64,000 nt of DNA, from NCBI RefSeq assembly GCF_004138485.1, contig NZ_RYEV01000004.1, positions 1,176,803-1,240,802 of the forward strand, written 5' to 3'. Positions 26,140 to 36,042 of the stretch are shown in pieces. Source of the DNA: Peristeroidobacter soli (GTDB lineage Bacteria; Pseudomonadota; Gammaproteobacteria; Steroidobacterales; Steroidobacteraceae). How positions within the stretch are numbered: position 1 is the first letter of the stretch; each line of letters opens with the position of its first letter. Below the pieces are notes generated by a model. It ran no database searches and had not been told where the DNA came from. It saw nothing but the letters and a program-made list of their open reading frames with translations. Both the position numbers and the translations under genes were made by a program.

Positions 26140-29118
26140 TCAGCGGCCGCCGAACGACACCTTCACGCCGCCATAGTAGAAGCGCCCGACCGGGCTGACC
26201 GGGTAGATGGTGGTGTAGTCGGGGCGTTCGTCCGTCAGGTTGTTCACACCTGCGTAGATGCGATAGCCGCCGGCGAAATCGTACGAGGCCGAGAGGTCGT
26301 GCGTTGCACGCGCGTCGTAGTAGATGTTCGAGCGCGAGGCCTGATCGGGATTGCCGGCCAGGGTCTGCAGCGAATAACGCGTGGTCTTGCTGAAGTAGTT
26401 GTAACCGTAGTTCACGGTCAGGCCGTGATACTCCCAGGTCGTGTCGAACACGGTCGTCCACTTCGGCGCGTAGGTGCCGCTGCTCAGATCGGCGGTGGTG
26501 CGCTGGTCGATCTGTTCGGCCCCCAGGGTCGGGATGGTGGTCAGGCGGTCGAGCCGGCTGCCGACCAGCGAGAACGCGAACGTGCCGATATCCGCATCCA
26601 TGCCGAGCCGCACCGGATCGAGCCGATAGTCGATGTTGAAATCGATGCCGCGAGTCCGGAACGACGCGACGTTCTCCGGCTGCACCACGAACGTGCTGAT
26701 GGCGCCGGAGCCGGCGGTACGGGTCAGCGAGTCGCAGAAGACATTGTCGATGCTGGGCTGGTCGACGCAATTGTCGGCGACATCCTGAGCGTCGGCGGTG
26801 TTGATGGCTTGTTTGATGTTGATGTCGTAGTAGTCGATCGACACCGCCAGGCCGTCAACGAACCGCGGCCGGAACACCGCGCCGAAGGTGTAGGTGCGCG
26901 CGGTCTCCTCGCTCAAGCTCGCATTGCCGGTGGACATGCCGGGGATGGTCGCGGAGTTCGGATCTGTGAACGCCCCCGGATTTGCCACGCCCAGCGCGGA
27001 CAGGATGGCCTGGCAGTTCGCGACACGATAGCTGCTGCCGTTGGCCAGATTGGCCGTATCGCAAGGATCCAGGATGGACTCGAACGTCTGACTCTGGGGA
27101 CTGAACAGCTCGGCGATATTGGGAGCACGCACCGATTCGGCGATGGTGCCGCGGAAGCTCACATCCCGCACCGGCACCCACAACAGGCCGGTATTCCAGG
27201 TGGTCGTGCTGCCCACCGTCGAGTAGTCGGACACCCGCACCGCACCGGAAACCTGCAGCCGCTCGACGAACGGTTTGTCGGCGAGCACCGGAATACGAAC
27301 TTCGGCGAACGCCTCCTTCACGTCGAAGTCGCCATCGGTCGGCAGGATGACGTTGCCGAACGTCTGCCCCAACTGATCCGCCAGCGGCGGATTGGAACGG
27401 CTGCCCTCGCGGCGCCATTCCACGCCCATCACGGCGTCGATGTCACCCGCGGGCAAGGAGATGCCCGGTACCGGGCCGGACACGAAGGCGTTGAAAACAT
27501 TCTGGGTCAATCGCGACGTGGTCTTGTTGTTGAGCATGACCCAGGCCAGCGCGGCCGGATCGGCCACGCCTTCGCCGAAGATGTTCAACGGCCGGCAACC
27601 GCTGTTGGCGCCGGGAGTGAAAGACAACGGCCCGGAGAAGTCGAAACCCTGCGCCGGCTGATACGGCAAGGCGCTCGGATCCAGATTGGAACGACACGTC
27701 GCCTGCCCGGTGAGCGGATCGGTCACCACGTCGATCGCCGCGAAGAACCGGTCGTTGTAGCGGTTGTTCAAGGCAAGCGAATCGATGTCGGACTGGCCGT
27801 AGGTATACGACACTTCGTAGTGATAGCGACTCCAGACATCGCCGTTCACGCCGGTCACGAAGCGCATCGTGTCGCGCGTGACTTCTTCGCCGCGCACCCC
27901 GAGGTCGAAATTGTCGCGACTCACCAGCACGCCGTCGGGTGCCGTCGGGTCCTCGAAGCTATCTGCCATCGCGCCCGGAACGACTCGCGCCGCCACGGCA
28001 GCCGGCAGATACGGGTTATCCGCATGCTCGAACAGGTAGAAGTCGAAGGTCGGCTGGCCATACGCGGTGGCTTTACCGTGCACGAACTTCGCTTCGCCGA
28101 AGAAATTCACCGCATCGCTGACCTGGAAGTGACCGAAGACGCTCGCCACCGTCGTCTTGGCCTCCGGCAGCAGATCGCCGATGTAGTCCGAGAGCGGCGT
28201 GCCGCTGCCGCCCTGCGAATAGTACGGTGAGACGAATCGGGGAATCTCATAGTCGCTGCCATCCGGCAGGGTATCGGGCGTGAAGTCGATATCGGTGTCG
28301 ATGGCACCGGCGCGGGCGCTGTCGAAAAAGCGGATGTCGTTGAGCGGCACTTCGTCCGGGATGCTCGGATCGTCGCCCGGATCGTCCGGATTGCGCCTCA
28401 TGGTCGTATAGTTGGCGCCGCGCAGGTAACTGCGATCGCTGGCCCGCAAGCGACCACGATCCGTGTGCTGGATGGAGCCGGAGATGTTGCCCCGGCCATC
28501 GGCGAAGTTCAGGCCGCCCGTCAAGGTCGCGAGCACGTCGTTCGCGCCGCCGGCCTCGCTGCCACCGTACTGCACGCGCCCGACCAGGCCTTCGAAGTTC
28601 TTCTTCATCACGAAGTTCACCACGCCGGACACGGCGTCGGCACCGTACACCGCCGATACGCCGCCAGTGACGATGTCCACCCGCTCGATCAAGTCCATCG
28701 GGATGGTGTTGATGTCGACCGCGGCGGTTTCCGGCAACTGCGCCACGTGGCGCCGTCCGTCCACCAGCACCAGGGTGCGCGCCTCGCCGAGATTGCGCAG
28801 GTTCAGCAGGTTCAGGCCGGTGCTGCCGATGTAGCCCTGCGAACCGGTGTTGGTCAGATCGTCCTCGGAAGACAGCAACGCCGGCAGGTTCCGCAGGTAG
28901 TCGGTGAGATTGGTGGTGCCCGCGCGCTCGATGCTTGCGGCCGAAATGGCCACGGTTGGGGTCGGCGCGTCGAACTCGTTCTGCTTGATGCGCGAACCCG
29001 TGACGATGACCTCGGTTACCTCGCCCTCATCCTGGGCATGCACGGGGGCCAGCCCGAACAGGCCTGCACACACCGATACAACTGCAACTCCGCGCTCCAG
29101 CCCGGTTCGATTTTTCAT
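26140..29118 (-). CDS. Orphan TonB-dependent receptor without STN domain
   Basis: 992 aa from the ATG at 29118, with a signal peptide (MKNRTGLERGVAVVSVCAGLFGLAPVHAQ). Directly after it comes the TonB-box-like TEVIVTGSRIKQ, plug domain (LLNLRNLGEARTLVLVDGRR, GGVSAVYGADAVSGVVNFVMKK) and a beta-barrel (final segment YGGVKVSFGGR). There is no STN domain and no sigma/FecR pair next to it, so it cannot signal in the manner of the six cassette receptors. The downstream peptidase copy is a frameshifted remnant. A TACAAT hexamer at 29151-29156 could be a sigma-70 -10 element. It is divergent from the diguanylate cyclase gene. Ligand unknown; family habits suggest peptides or other large molecules. Confidence 0.92.
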   Translation of the reverse strand: MKNRTGLERGVAVVSVCAGLFGLAPVHAQDEGEVTEVIVTGSRIKQNEFDAPTPTVAISAASIERAGTTNLTDYLRNLPALLSSEDDLTNTGSQGYIGSTGLNLLNLRNLGEARTLVLVDGRRHVAQLPETAAVDINTIPMDLIERVDIVTGGVSAVYGADAVSGVVNFVMKKNFEGLVGRVQYGGSEAGGANDVLATLTGGLNFADGRGNISGSIQHTDRGRLRASDRSYLRGANYTTMRRNPDDPGDDPSIPDEVPLNDIRFFDSARAGAIDTDIDFTPDTLPDGSDYEIPRFVSPYYSQGGSGTPLSDYIGDLLPEAKTTVASVFGHFQVSDAVNFFGEAKFVHGKATAYGQPTFDFYLFEHADNPYLPAAVAARVVPGAMADSFEDPTAPDGVLVSRDNFDLGVRGEEVTRDTMRFVTGVNGDVWSRYHYEVSYTYGQSDIDSLALNNRYNDRFFAAIDVVTDPLTGQATCRSNLDPSALPYQPAQGFDFSGPLSFTPGANSGCRPLNIFGEGVADPAALAWVMLNNKTTSRLTQNVFNAFVSGPVPGISLPAGDIDAVMGVEWRREGSRSNPPLADQLGQTFGNVILPTDGDFDVKEAFAEVRIPVLADKPFVERLQVSGAVRVSDYSTVGSTTTWNTGLLWVPVRDVSFRGTIAESVRAPNIAELFSPQSQTFESILDPCDTANLANGSSYRVANCQAILSALGVANPGAFTDPNSATIPGMSTGNASLSEETARTYTFGAVFRPRFVDGLAVSIDYYDINIKQAINTADAQDVADNCVDQPSIDNVFCDSLTRTAGSGAISTFVVQPENVASFRTRGIDFNIDYRLDPVRLGMDADIGTFAFSLVGSRLDRLTTIPTLGAEQIDQRTTADLSSGTYAPKWTTVFDTTWEYHGLTVNYGYNYFSKTTRYSLQTLAGNPDQASRSNIYYDARATHDLSASYDFAGGYRIYAGVNNLTDERPDYTTIYPVSPVGRFYYGGVKVSFGGR

Positions 29119-29269
29119 GTAGTGCTCCGATACGACGCGACAACCTCGGCATTGTAGCCGCTGATGTGCCCTCACTGCCGCATGGCCATTGGTTGCAGCT
29201 GCCATTTCCGTGACGCAGATTCCGAACAGGTCACATCCGCCATGGCAGGAACGGCTTAGTCTTGGCGGC

Positions 29270-30496
29270 ATGGTCAAGGGGGCACCACTGAATCTCGCGG
29301 CAATGCCGGGTTCGCCGCAGGCGGCGGAGCTGGTGCGTGCTCAACAGGAGCTGCGGTTCAGCCCCGCAATGGAGGCGGAGTATGTCCGCACCCATCTGCT
29401 CGGCAGCCGGCTTCTCATTCGTGTGACGTGCGTCCTCGCCGCTGTGCTGTCGATTGCCCGGGCCGTCGAGCAAACGGCGGCCGGCTTCCCGGTAGGCGGC
29501 CCCGCCGCCGCACTTGCCGTCGTTACCATTGCTTCGGTGCTACTGGCGTCCCTGGCGTGGAGCTCGGCTTTCGAGCGCCACTTTCTACCCGTGGCCCGTG
29601 TAATCGTTCCAATCAGGAACGTGGTCGTGGCCGGTTGCATCACCGCCGCCGCCGCCGAGGGTCAGCGTGAAATGCTGATGATCCTGCCGGTGCTGTTGTT
29701 CGGCCCCTTCTTCTTTTTGGGGTTGAGCTACCGGACGGCGCTGTTCACGGGCGTACTGACAGCGGTTTCCTTTGTCGTTCACGCCACGCTCGCCGGGCTC
29801 GCGCTGCCCGTAGCCCTGCGCGCCATCACCTTCCTGCTCATCGCCCTGGCGGGCTGTGCCCTCGCCGCCCGGCATCTGGAACGACTGTCACGCACCACCT
29901 TTCTGGAAACCCGCCTGATTTCGCAGCTGGCTCAACACGACACGCTGACCGGTACCAAGAACCGCCGCGTTTTCGACGAGCACCTGGCGCGCCTCTGGCC
30001 GCAGGCTGTCACGGAAGGGCGCACGATCGCCATCGTGTTGATCGACGTCGACCATTTCAAAGCCTACAACGATTGTTACGGACACCAGGCAGGCGACGTG
30101 ACCCTGCGGCGGATCGCCGAATGTCTGCAGTCGCTCGTGCGGGGTCCGCTCGATGTGTTGTCCCGTTATGGCGGTGAAGAGTTCGTCGCCATGCTCTACG
30201 ACGTCGACACCGATCAGGCCGTGGCCCTCGCCGATCGCGTGCGCCGCGGCGTCCACGAACTGGGGATGGAGCATCGCGGCTCTCGCACGTCCGCGACCAT
30301 CACCATCAGCGTCGGCGTCGCCGTCATCGAACCGTCCGCCGCAAGAACCCCTCGCGGCGCCCTGCAACTCGCCGACCAAGCGCTCTACGCAGCGAAGGTC
30401 GGCGGCAGGAATCGCGTTCGAGTGATGAACGAGACCGACTACGGAATGCTCGTGACCGGCGTGTTCGACAAGCAACCCGGCGCGGCCAGGGCTTAG
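29270..30496 (+). CDS. Membrane-bound GGDEF diguanylate cyclase
   Basis: 408 aa from the ATG at 29270. The N-terminal half holds about six membrane helices (between about residues 45 and 205, for example LLIRVTCVLAAVLSIARAV and AITFLLIALAGCALAA), followed by a complete GGDEF domain with DTLTGTKNRRVF, DVDHFKAYND and GGEEF at residues 301-305. It should make cyclic di-GMP. The inhibitory I-site RxxD expected just before the active site reads GPLD, so product feedback inhibition is probably missing. It is divergent from the orphan receptor across a 151-base gap. Its TAG stop overlaps the TAA stop of the convergent S9 peptidase gene by four bases. Confidence 0.92.
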   Translation: MVKGAPLNLAAMPGSPQAAELVRAQQELRFSPAMEAEYVRTHLLGSRLLIRVTCVLAAVLSIARAVEQTAAGFPVGGPAAALAVVTIASVLLASLAWSSAFERHFLPVARVIVPIRNVVVAGCITAAAAEGQREMLMILPVLLFGPFFFLGLSYRTALFTGVLTAVSFVVHATLAGLALPVALRAITFLLIALAGCALAARHLERLSRTTFLETRLISQLAQHDTLTGTKNRRVFDEHLARLWPQAVTEGRTIAIVLIDVDHFKAYNDCYGHQAGDVTLRRIAECLQSLVRGPLDVLSRYGGEEFVAMLYDVDTDQAVALADRVRRGVHELGMEHRGSRTSATITISVGVAVIEPSAARTPRGALQLADQALYAAKVGGRNRVRVMNETDYGMLVTGVFDKQPGAARA

Positions 30497-33003
30497 TCCT
30501 TCGCGAAGCCGTCGAACCAGTCGAAGACCCGCTGCCACATGTCGCGGATGTTGGCCGGGCTCTCGAGCACATGCCCCTCGCCCCAGTAGCGAACGAAGCG
30601 GGCGCGCTTTCCTTGCCGATAGAGCGACATGAAAAACTCCTCGCCCTGTTGCAGCGCGACGTAGTCCATGTCGCCCTGGACGATCATCAGCGGCGTCTCG
30701 ACCCGATCCACGAAAAACACCGGGCTGTTGCGAATGTATCGGCCGAGGTCCTGCCAGGGCGGGCTGCCCATGCGGATCTGCGCCGACTCGGTCAATGCCG
30801 CCTGAAACAAATGCTCGTGGGGATACTCGGTGTAGCGCATGCGAGCGTCGAACTGCCCGTACAGACTGATGAGGTTGGACAATCCCGCGAACGAGACCGC
30901 GGCGGTGAACCGTTTGGTCTGCGTCACCAGTCCGTAGGTGGAGAAGCCGCCGAAGCTCTGGCCAGCAAGAAACAAACGCTTCGGATCGGCGATGCCCAGC
31001 TCGACGACCTTGTCGACGGCCGGCAACACGCCGTTCGGCAGCGCCAGCATCGGATCGTCCGTCATCCCTTCCGGCTTCAGCGGCATGCTCGGCAGCAGGA
31101 CGACGTAGCCATGCGCCGCCGGAATCTGCATGTTCAGCGAGCTCGCATAGGCGATGCTCTGATGGAACGGTGGTTCGGGCCGCGCCACCGAGCCCGCGTA
31201 GACCCAGGTCAACAGGGGATATTTCTTTCCCGGCTGGTAACCGGGCGGCAGAATCATCCACGCTTTGAGCGGCTGACCGTCGAGGGCCGTGTACTCGATG
31301 GATTTGAATTCGCCTTCGTCGATACCGCGCAGGAAGGTATTGGTTGCGATGAGCGCATCGGCAGCTCGTTCCCCGGCGGGTTTGCGCCACGCAAACGTGC
31401 CCTGCCTGTCGTTCGAGGAATAGATGGCGCTGCCGGTCCTCGGCTCGAAAGACACCAGCGCCGCCGAGGGTGCGGGCTTTTGCAGCGACGACACCGCTCG
31501 CGATTTCAGATCGAGCAGATGGAACTCATGGGTCGCATCGGCGCGAACGTCCAGCACGACCTTGCCATACGTCCGCCCCGGCCGCGGTACCTCGTCGTTG
31601 CCAAAGATGCTGGATGACGGCCAGGCCAATTGCACGATCGCGGGCTCGAAGGTGTCCGTGAGATTCTCCACTGCGCTTCGATCCAGCCGGATGCGCCACA
31701 ACTCACCGTCCGCCAGACCGACGAACGTTTTTCTGCCGTCCTCGGGCCACACTTCCGCCGGCGGTGTCTTCATCGTCGCCGTCAGCATCCGACCGCGACC
31801 GTCCCTGCCAATCAGCCACCAGTCGCGCCGGTCGGTCACCGCAGGCTTCTTCTGATCCTGGCGCATCACGCCTTTCGCGATGAGCTCGCCCTGCGCCGTC
31901 CATTCCAGCTGCGGCAGCAAACGAATGACCGGATTCAGATCCAGCTTGCCCAACTCAACCCGGGTCACGGCGCCGGTCCGCGCGTTCACACGGAATAATG
32001 CTGGAGCATCTTCACGCGACGCTTCGAAGCTGAGGAATGCGAGCTCGACGCCGTCCGGCGACCAACGCAACGACTCGACGATCACATCCGTCGGCAAGGC
32101 TCTACTCAGTGCAACCGGACTGCCACTCAACGTCCGCAGCTCCACCGTGTGACTTCCACTCGCACCGAACGGCAGCGGTTCATCGGCCTTTGGCGTGAAC
32201 ATGCTCACCTGGCGACCATAAGCAACGTACTGGCGTGACGGTGCGAGCCGCCAGCCGCGCGTCGGCCCCGACGTGACCACCCGACTCGAGCCATCCGTCA
32301 CATCGATCAACAACAGCTCGCCGTTCGGCCGCTTGCTCAGGTCGGGCGTCACGCCGCTGTCCAGCACGCTGCTGGTAGCTTCCACCCCCTTCTCGGTCTT
32401 GGGCCACGCAGCTCGCGCGATCTGAGTCGACTGTAGTTCCGCTCGCATTCCCAGCGGCTGCTCACCCTCCGCCAGCACCGGGCACAACACATGACGCTCG
32501 TCGACCCAGATCAGCGGCCGCTCACGAATGTCCTGCAGATCGACGCCGCGCGACGTCAGTTGCTTGAACTCGCCGGTGTCACGCTGCCACACCCACAACG
32601 TGACGTTGTCACCGGTCTTGGTCGACATCATCGTCAGCCGCTTGCCATCCGGCGACCATTGAGGCGCCCACCAGCCCGCGCCATCCTGATCGCCGCGCGT
32701 CACCGGGACGGGCGCGGCACCCGGCGCGGGCTGCAACCAGACATCGGCGCCGTTGCTGCCCCACAGATATTCCCATTTGTGATTGGTCCACGACTTCTTG
32801 GCACGCACCCGGGTGAATGCCAACGCGCCGCCGTCAGGCGCGAAGTCATAAGGTCCGCCGTAGTACCGGCCGATATCCTCCAACTCGAACAGATCGTCGA
32901 CTTGCATCGGGCGAAGCGTGCCGTCGGCCGCCGCGATCGACGCGGAACAAACCCCAATGCAAGCAGCTACGAGCGCCAGCGCCCGTGGGAACGAAGCAGC
33001 CAT
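30493..33003 (-). CDS. Exported S9 prolyl-oligopeptidase-family peptidase (cassette C)
   Basis: 836 aa, signal peptide MAASFPRALALVAACIGVCSASIAA. A beta-propeller (about 40-560) precedes the alpha/beta-hydrolase catalytic domain with nucleophile Ser683 in GQSFGG, Asp780 in QGDMDYVA and His811 in EGHVLES. This is a dipeptidyl-aminopeptidase/acylaminoacyl-peptidase-type S9 enzyme acting on oligopeptides. Its ATG is 24 bases after the receptor stop. The last ~55 residues are nearly identical to those of the peptidase entering at 63803-64000, indicating paralogues in the same region. Digestion of the peptide ligand imported by the adjacent receptor is inferred. Confidence 0.93.
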   Translation of the reverse strand: MAASFPRALALVAACIGVCSASIAAADGTLRPMQVDDLFELEDIGRYYGGPYDFAPDGGALAFTRVRAKKSWTNHKWEYLWGSNGADVWLQPAPGAAPVPVTRGDQDGAGWWAPQWSPDGKRLTMMSTKTGDNVTLWVWQRDTGEFKQLTSRGVDLQDIRERPLIWVDERHVLCPVLAEGEQPLGMRAELQSTQIARAAWPKTEKGVEATSSVLDSGVTPDLSKRPNGELLLIDVTDGSSRVVTSGPTRGWRLAPSRQYVAYGRQVSMFTPKADEPLPFGASGSHTVELRTLSGSPVALSRALPTDVIVESLRWSPDGVELAFLSFEASREDAPALFRVNARTGAVTRVELGKLDLNPVIRLLPQLEWTAQGELIAKGVMRQDQKKPAVTDRRDWWLIGRDGRGRMLTATMKTPPAEVWPEDGRKTFVGLADGELWRIRLDRSAVENLTDTFEPAIVQLAWPSSSIFGNDEVPRPGRTYGKVVLDVRADATHEFHLLDLKSRAVSSLQKPAPSAALVSFEPRTGSAIYSSNDRQGTFAWRKPAGERAADALIATNTFLRGIDEGEFKSIEYTALDGQPLKAWMILPPGYQPGKKYPLLTWVYAGSVARPEPPFHQSIAYASSLNMQIPAAHGYVVLLPSMPLKPEGMTDDPMLALPNGVLPAVDKVVELGIADPKRLFLAGQSFGGFSTYGLVTQTKRFTAAVSFAGLSNLISLYGQFDARMRYTEYPHEHLFQAALTESAQIRMGSPPWQDLGRYIRNSPVFFVDRVETPLMIVQGDMDYVALQQGEEFFMSLYRQGKRARFVRYWGEGHVLESPANIRDMWQRVFDWFDGFAKD

Positions 33004-33027
33004 GGAAAACTCTCTCCAGCGGTTGAA

Positions 33028-35949
33028 TCAGAACGACTTGCGGACGCTCAGGTGATAGGTGGCCTGGCGTGGCGAGCTCAGCGTGGCGTCGAAGCCGAAG
33101 TTGCCCGAATAGGTGACCGGGGCGTAGAAGTACGGCGGTTCGCGATCGAACACGTTGATCACGCCGGCCGAGATGCGCACCTGCTCCGGCAATCGATACG
33201 ACAGGTGCACGTCGAACTCCTTGATCGCATCGATCTTGCGTGCCGGATTGAACACGCCATAGCCCGTGATCGAATACGAGTGCACGTAACGGAATGTCAC
33301 CCCGGCATCCAGAGCGCCGCGCGTCAGGAACAAGGAAGACAGTCCCTGCCACTTCTTGGGATACGTGTACTCACCGAGGCGGTGCACGACACCCTGGCCG
33401 GGCGCGAATGTTTCATCGAACTTCAGCGTATGAGTGCCCAGCACCGAGAAGTTGAACTTGCCCAGCCAGGTGTCCCAGCCATAGTTCACATCGAAGTCCA
33501 GGCCCGACACCTTGGCCCCGGCGAGGTTCACATAGCCCAGGCTGATCGCGGAGATCGGTCCCGCCCAGCCTTGGGCGATATCCTGCGCACTGGGCGCTGC
33601 GCGCGTCACGTATCGACCGAAGGCATCGCCATACTGCAACGCCTGCTCAGGAAACAGATAAGCAAACTTGTCCTGGTAGTCGATGCGATAGTAGTCGACC
33701 GAGGCGGACAGGCCGTGCAGCATGCCAGCAGGCTCGAACAGCAGGCCGGCGCTGAAGTTCTCCGATGTTTCCGGACGCAACTCCAATGCGGCGTACTCAT
33801 AGGTCGTGAAGCTCGACATCTGATTGCCGCGCAAAGGATCGATCGCGGAACGGACGAATGTCAGAGGTGCACTGCCGGCTTCATTCGCGGTCGGCGCCCG
33901 GAACGACGTACCGATCGATGCTCGCACCATGAACGACGGCACGATCTGCCAACGCAGCCCCACACGCGGATCGGTGGTTTCGCCGTAACGCCCGAGATCT
34001 TCGTAACGAGCCGCCAGCGACAGCTCGAGGCTCGAGACCAGTGGCACATCCTGACGCGGCGTGATGAGCGGCACATCGACTTCGGCGAACAGCGATTTGG
34101 TCGTTCGAGTCTGCGCCTGAAGCACGCCCCTGAACGCGTCCGACGCGTTGCTCACATAGGCCTGCTCGTACTCGTCGCGCCGATACTCGCTGCCGATCGC
34201 CGCTTGCACCGGATTGCCGAACAGACTGAAGAGCTCGCCACGCAACGTGGCGTCGACCATGCTCAGCTTGCCCAGCCCACGGCCCAGCTCGTAGCCCTGC
34301 AGGACCGCAATCTTCGTCGCATCGTTCACCGCGCCGACCGCTGCGTCGCCAAACCAATTGAAAGCCACTGCGGGATCGGTCGACGCCGCATTCGTCGTGC
34401 CCCGGCTGGGGTGATAGGGATTGAATCCATTCTGGGTGTTCGACTCACCATAGTTGAACGCCGTCTCCCATTCCCAGCCGCCGAACCAGCGGCCACGCAA
34501 TCCGCCGATGACGCCGTAGTCATCGTAGTCGTTGCTTCGTTTGCCGTCGCCATACTCCGTGACGATGTTTTTCTCGACACGAACATCCACGCCGAACGGG
34601 TTGTAGGGATTGCTCGCTGGAATCACCAGTTGACCCAGACTCACCTGCCCGGCATTTGGAATCAGCGCGTAGCTGTTGGTGTGTGAGTACGCGGTCTGAC
34701 CGAACAGGGTCACCTCGTCGGTGATGCGGTAGTCGAACGAGCCGATCACGTTGATCGTGTTTCGCTCCGGAACGGTCGTCATATATGCGTTCTGATTCAG
34801 CAGATCGCGAACTCCCGCGGTTGCGTTGAAATCCGCCGCGGTCAACGCCGTGCCGTCCTGCCCTGCAGGAATCGCTGCGAACGTCGCGGGCTGACCGTTC
34901 GCAAGAAACACGCCGGGCAAGGTTTGATTCGGCATGGCGTACACCGTGCCTCGCGTTCCCGGAAACACCCGCATGTCCAGGCCACCGCGCGAACGCTGAT
35001 CCGCGCTGGCGGAGAAATCGCGATCGCTGCCCATCATGGAATTCTGACGATACATTTCGACCGTCAGCAGTCCGGAGCCACGCTCTCCGGAAACGCCGCT
35101 GGTCACGGAGCCGTTGACGATGCCGCTGTCGGTATCGAACGTGTTGTTGTACGAAAGATTGATTTCCGTGCCGTCGTAGTCCTTGCGCAGGATGATGTTC
35201 ACGACGCCGGCGATGGCATCGGAGCCGTAGATCGCCGACGCGCCGTCCTTCAGCACTTCGATGCGCTCGATCGCCCCCATGGGAATGGCGTTGATGTTGT
35301 AAACGTTGCCGCCATTGATACGCGAATTGCCCGACAGCGCGAAACGCCGGCCGTTGACCAGCGTCAGCGTCGCACCGTTGCCCAGGCCGCGCAGGTTGAC
35401 GTTGCTCTGCCCGGTGCCGACGTTGCCGGAGTTGGAATGATCGCTGATCGAATTCGATTGTATCGGCAGCGCGTTACGAAGCGCATCGGTCAACGTGGCG
35501 GCGCCGGTGCGTTCGATCTTTTCACGCGTGATCACGACGACCGGGCTGGCGCCCTCCACTTCCGCTCGCTTCAATCGAGAGCCGGTCACGATGACTTCGC
35601 TGACCTCGGCGGTGCGCGCGGCATCCGCATCGGACGGCTTCTTTCGCAGTGTGATGATCGAGCCGTCGTCCGCGGCGATCTCGAGACCGGTACCGATCAA
35701 TAAACGTCGCAATGCTTCGCGGGCATCGATCTGACCCTGCACCGGACGCGTCTTGATCCCATCGAGATCATCCGCGGGCGCAACGATCTGCACGCCCGCC
35801 TGCCGCGCGAACTCGGGAATGGATTTAACCGCCTCGCTGGCGGGAATATCGAACGCTTTTTGCTGAGCCCATGCTGCCGATGCCGAGCACAGCACCCACA
35901 GCGCCGCGACGGTACCGCCCGCCGCTCGACGACGAACCTGATGTTTCAT
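33028..35949 (-). CDS. STN-domain TonB-dependent receptor (cassette C)
   Basis: 973 aa. Signal peptide ending at AWAQQ, STN domain about residues 31-104 (SIPEFARQAGVQIVAPADD, EALRRLLIGTGLEIAADDGSIITLRKK), a short linker, EVSEVIVTGSRLKR as TonB-box region (about 115-125), plug (GTGQSNVNLRGLGNGATLTLVNGRR, ASAIYGSDAIAGVVNIILRKDYDG) and a barrel ending in SVRKSF. Unlike the receptors of B, D, E and F its linker lacks the RLAQA-like motif. The leader shows an inverted repeat (35954-36004), but I could not find a convincing shared ECF promoter with its own sigma gene. Confidence 0.93.
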   Translation of the reverse strand: MKHQVRRRAAGGTVAALWVLCSASAAWAQQKAFDIPASEAVKSIPEFARQAGVQIVAPADDLDGIKTRPVQGQIDAREALRRLLIGTGLEIAADDGSIITLRKKPSDADAARTAEVSEVIVTGSRLKRAEVEGASPVVVITREKIERTGAATLTDALRNALPIQSNSISDHSNSGNVGTGQSNVNLRGLGNGATLTLVNGRRFALSGNSRINGGNVYNINAIPMGAIERIEVLKDGASAIYGSDAIAGVVNIILRKDYDGTEINLSYNNTFDTDSGIVNGSVTSGVSGERGSGLLTVEMYRQNSMMGSDRDFSASADQRSRGGLDMRVFPGTRGTVYAMPNQTLPGVFLANGQPATFAAIPAGQDGTALTAADFNATAGVRDLLNQNAYMTTVPERNTINVIGSFDYRITDEVTLFGQTAYSHTNSYALIPNAGQVSLGQLVIPASNPYNPFGVDVRVEKNIVTEYGDGKRSNDYDDYGVIGGLRGRWFGGWEWETAFNYGESNTQNGFNPYHPSRGTTNAASTDPAVAFNWFGDAAVGAVNDATKIAVLQGYELGRGLGKLSMVDATLRGELFSLFGNPVQAAIGSEYRRDEYEQAYVSNASDAFRGVLQAQTRTTKSLFAEVDVPLITPRQDVPLVSSLELSLAARYEDLGRYGETTDPRVGLRWQIVPSFMVRASIGTSFRAPTANEAGSAPLTFVRSAIDPLRGNQMSSFTTYEYAALELRPETSENFSAGLLFEPAGMLHGLSASVDYYRIDYQDKFAYLFPEQALQYGDAFGRYVTRAAPSAQDIAQGWAGPISAISLGYVNLAGAKVSGLDFDVNYGWDTWLGKFNFSVLGTHTLKFDETFAPGQGVVHRLGEYTYPKKWQGLSSLFLTRGALDAGVTFRYVHSYSITGYGVFNPARKIDAIKEFDVHLSYRLPEQVRISAGVINVFDREPPYFYAPVTYSGNFGFDATLSSPRQATYHLSVRKSF

Positions 35950-35953
35950 TTCT

Positions 35954-36004
35954 CCCTCGCTTTTTTGTTGCCGTGAGCAGCGCCGCTCCGGCGTTGTTCG
36001 AGGG
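35954..36004 (-). other. Leader inverted repeat upstream of cassette C receptor
   Basis: CCCTCG (35954-35959) pairs with CGAGGG (35999-36004), enclosing a perfect CGCCG-CTC-CGGCG hairpin at 35981-35993. The outer arm includes the ribosome-binding region of the receptor gene (AGCGAGGGAGAAATG on the minus strand), so folding could hide the start site. Confidence 0.4.
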
Positions 36005-36042
36005 ATAGATCACTGAACCGCGATCTTCCGCCATGCCACCAA

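Noticed and set aside
29767-29800. GGTTTCC-N16-CGCTCGCC resembling the B/E promoter motif
   Set aside because: It lies inside the GGDEF coding region, and its downstream block diverges after CGCTC; treated as a chance match.
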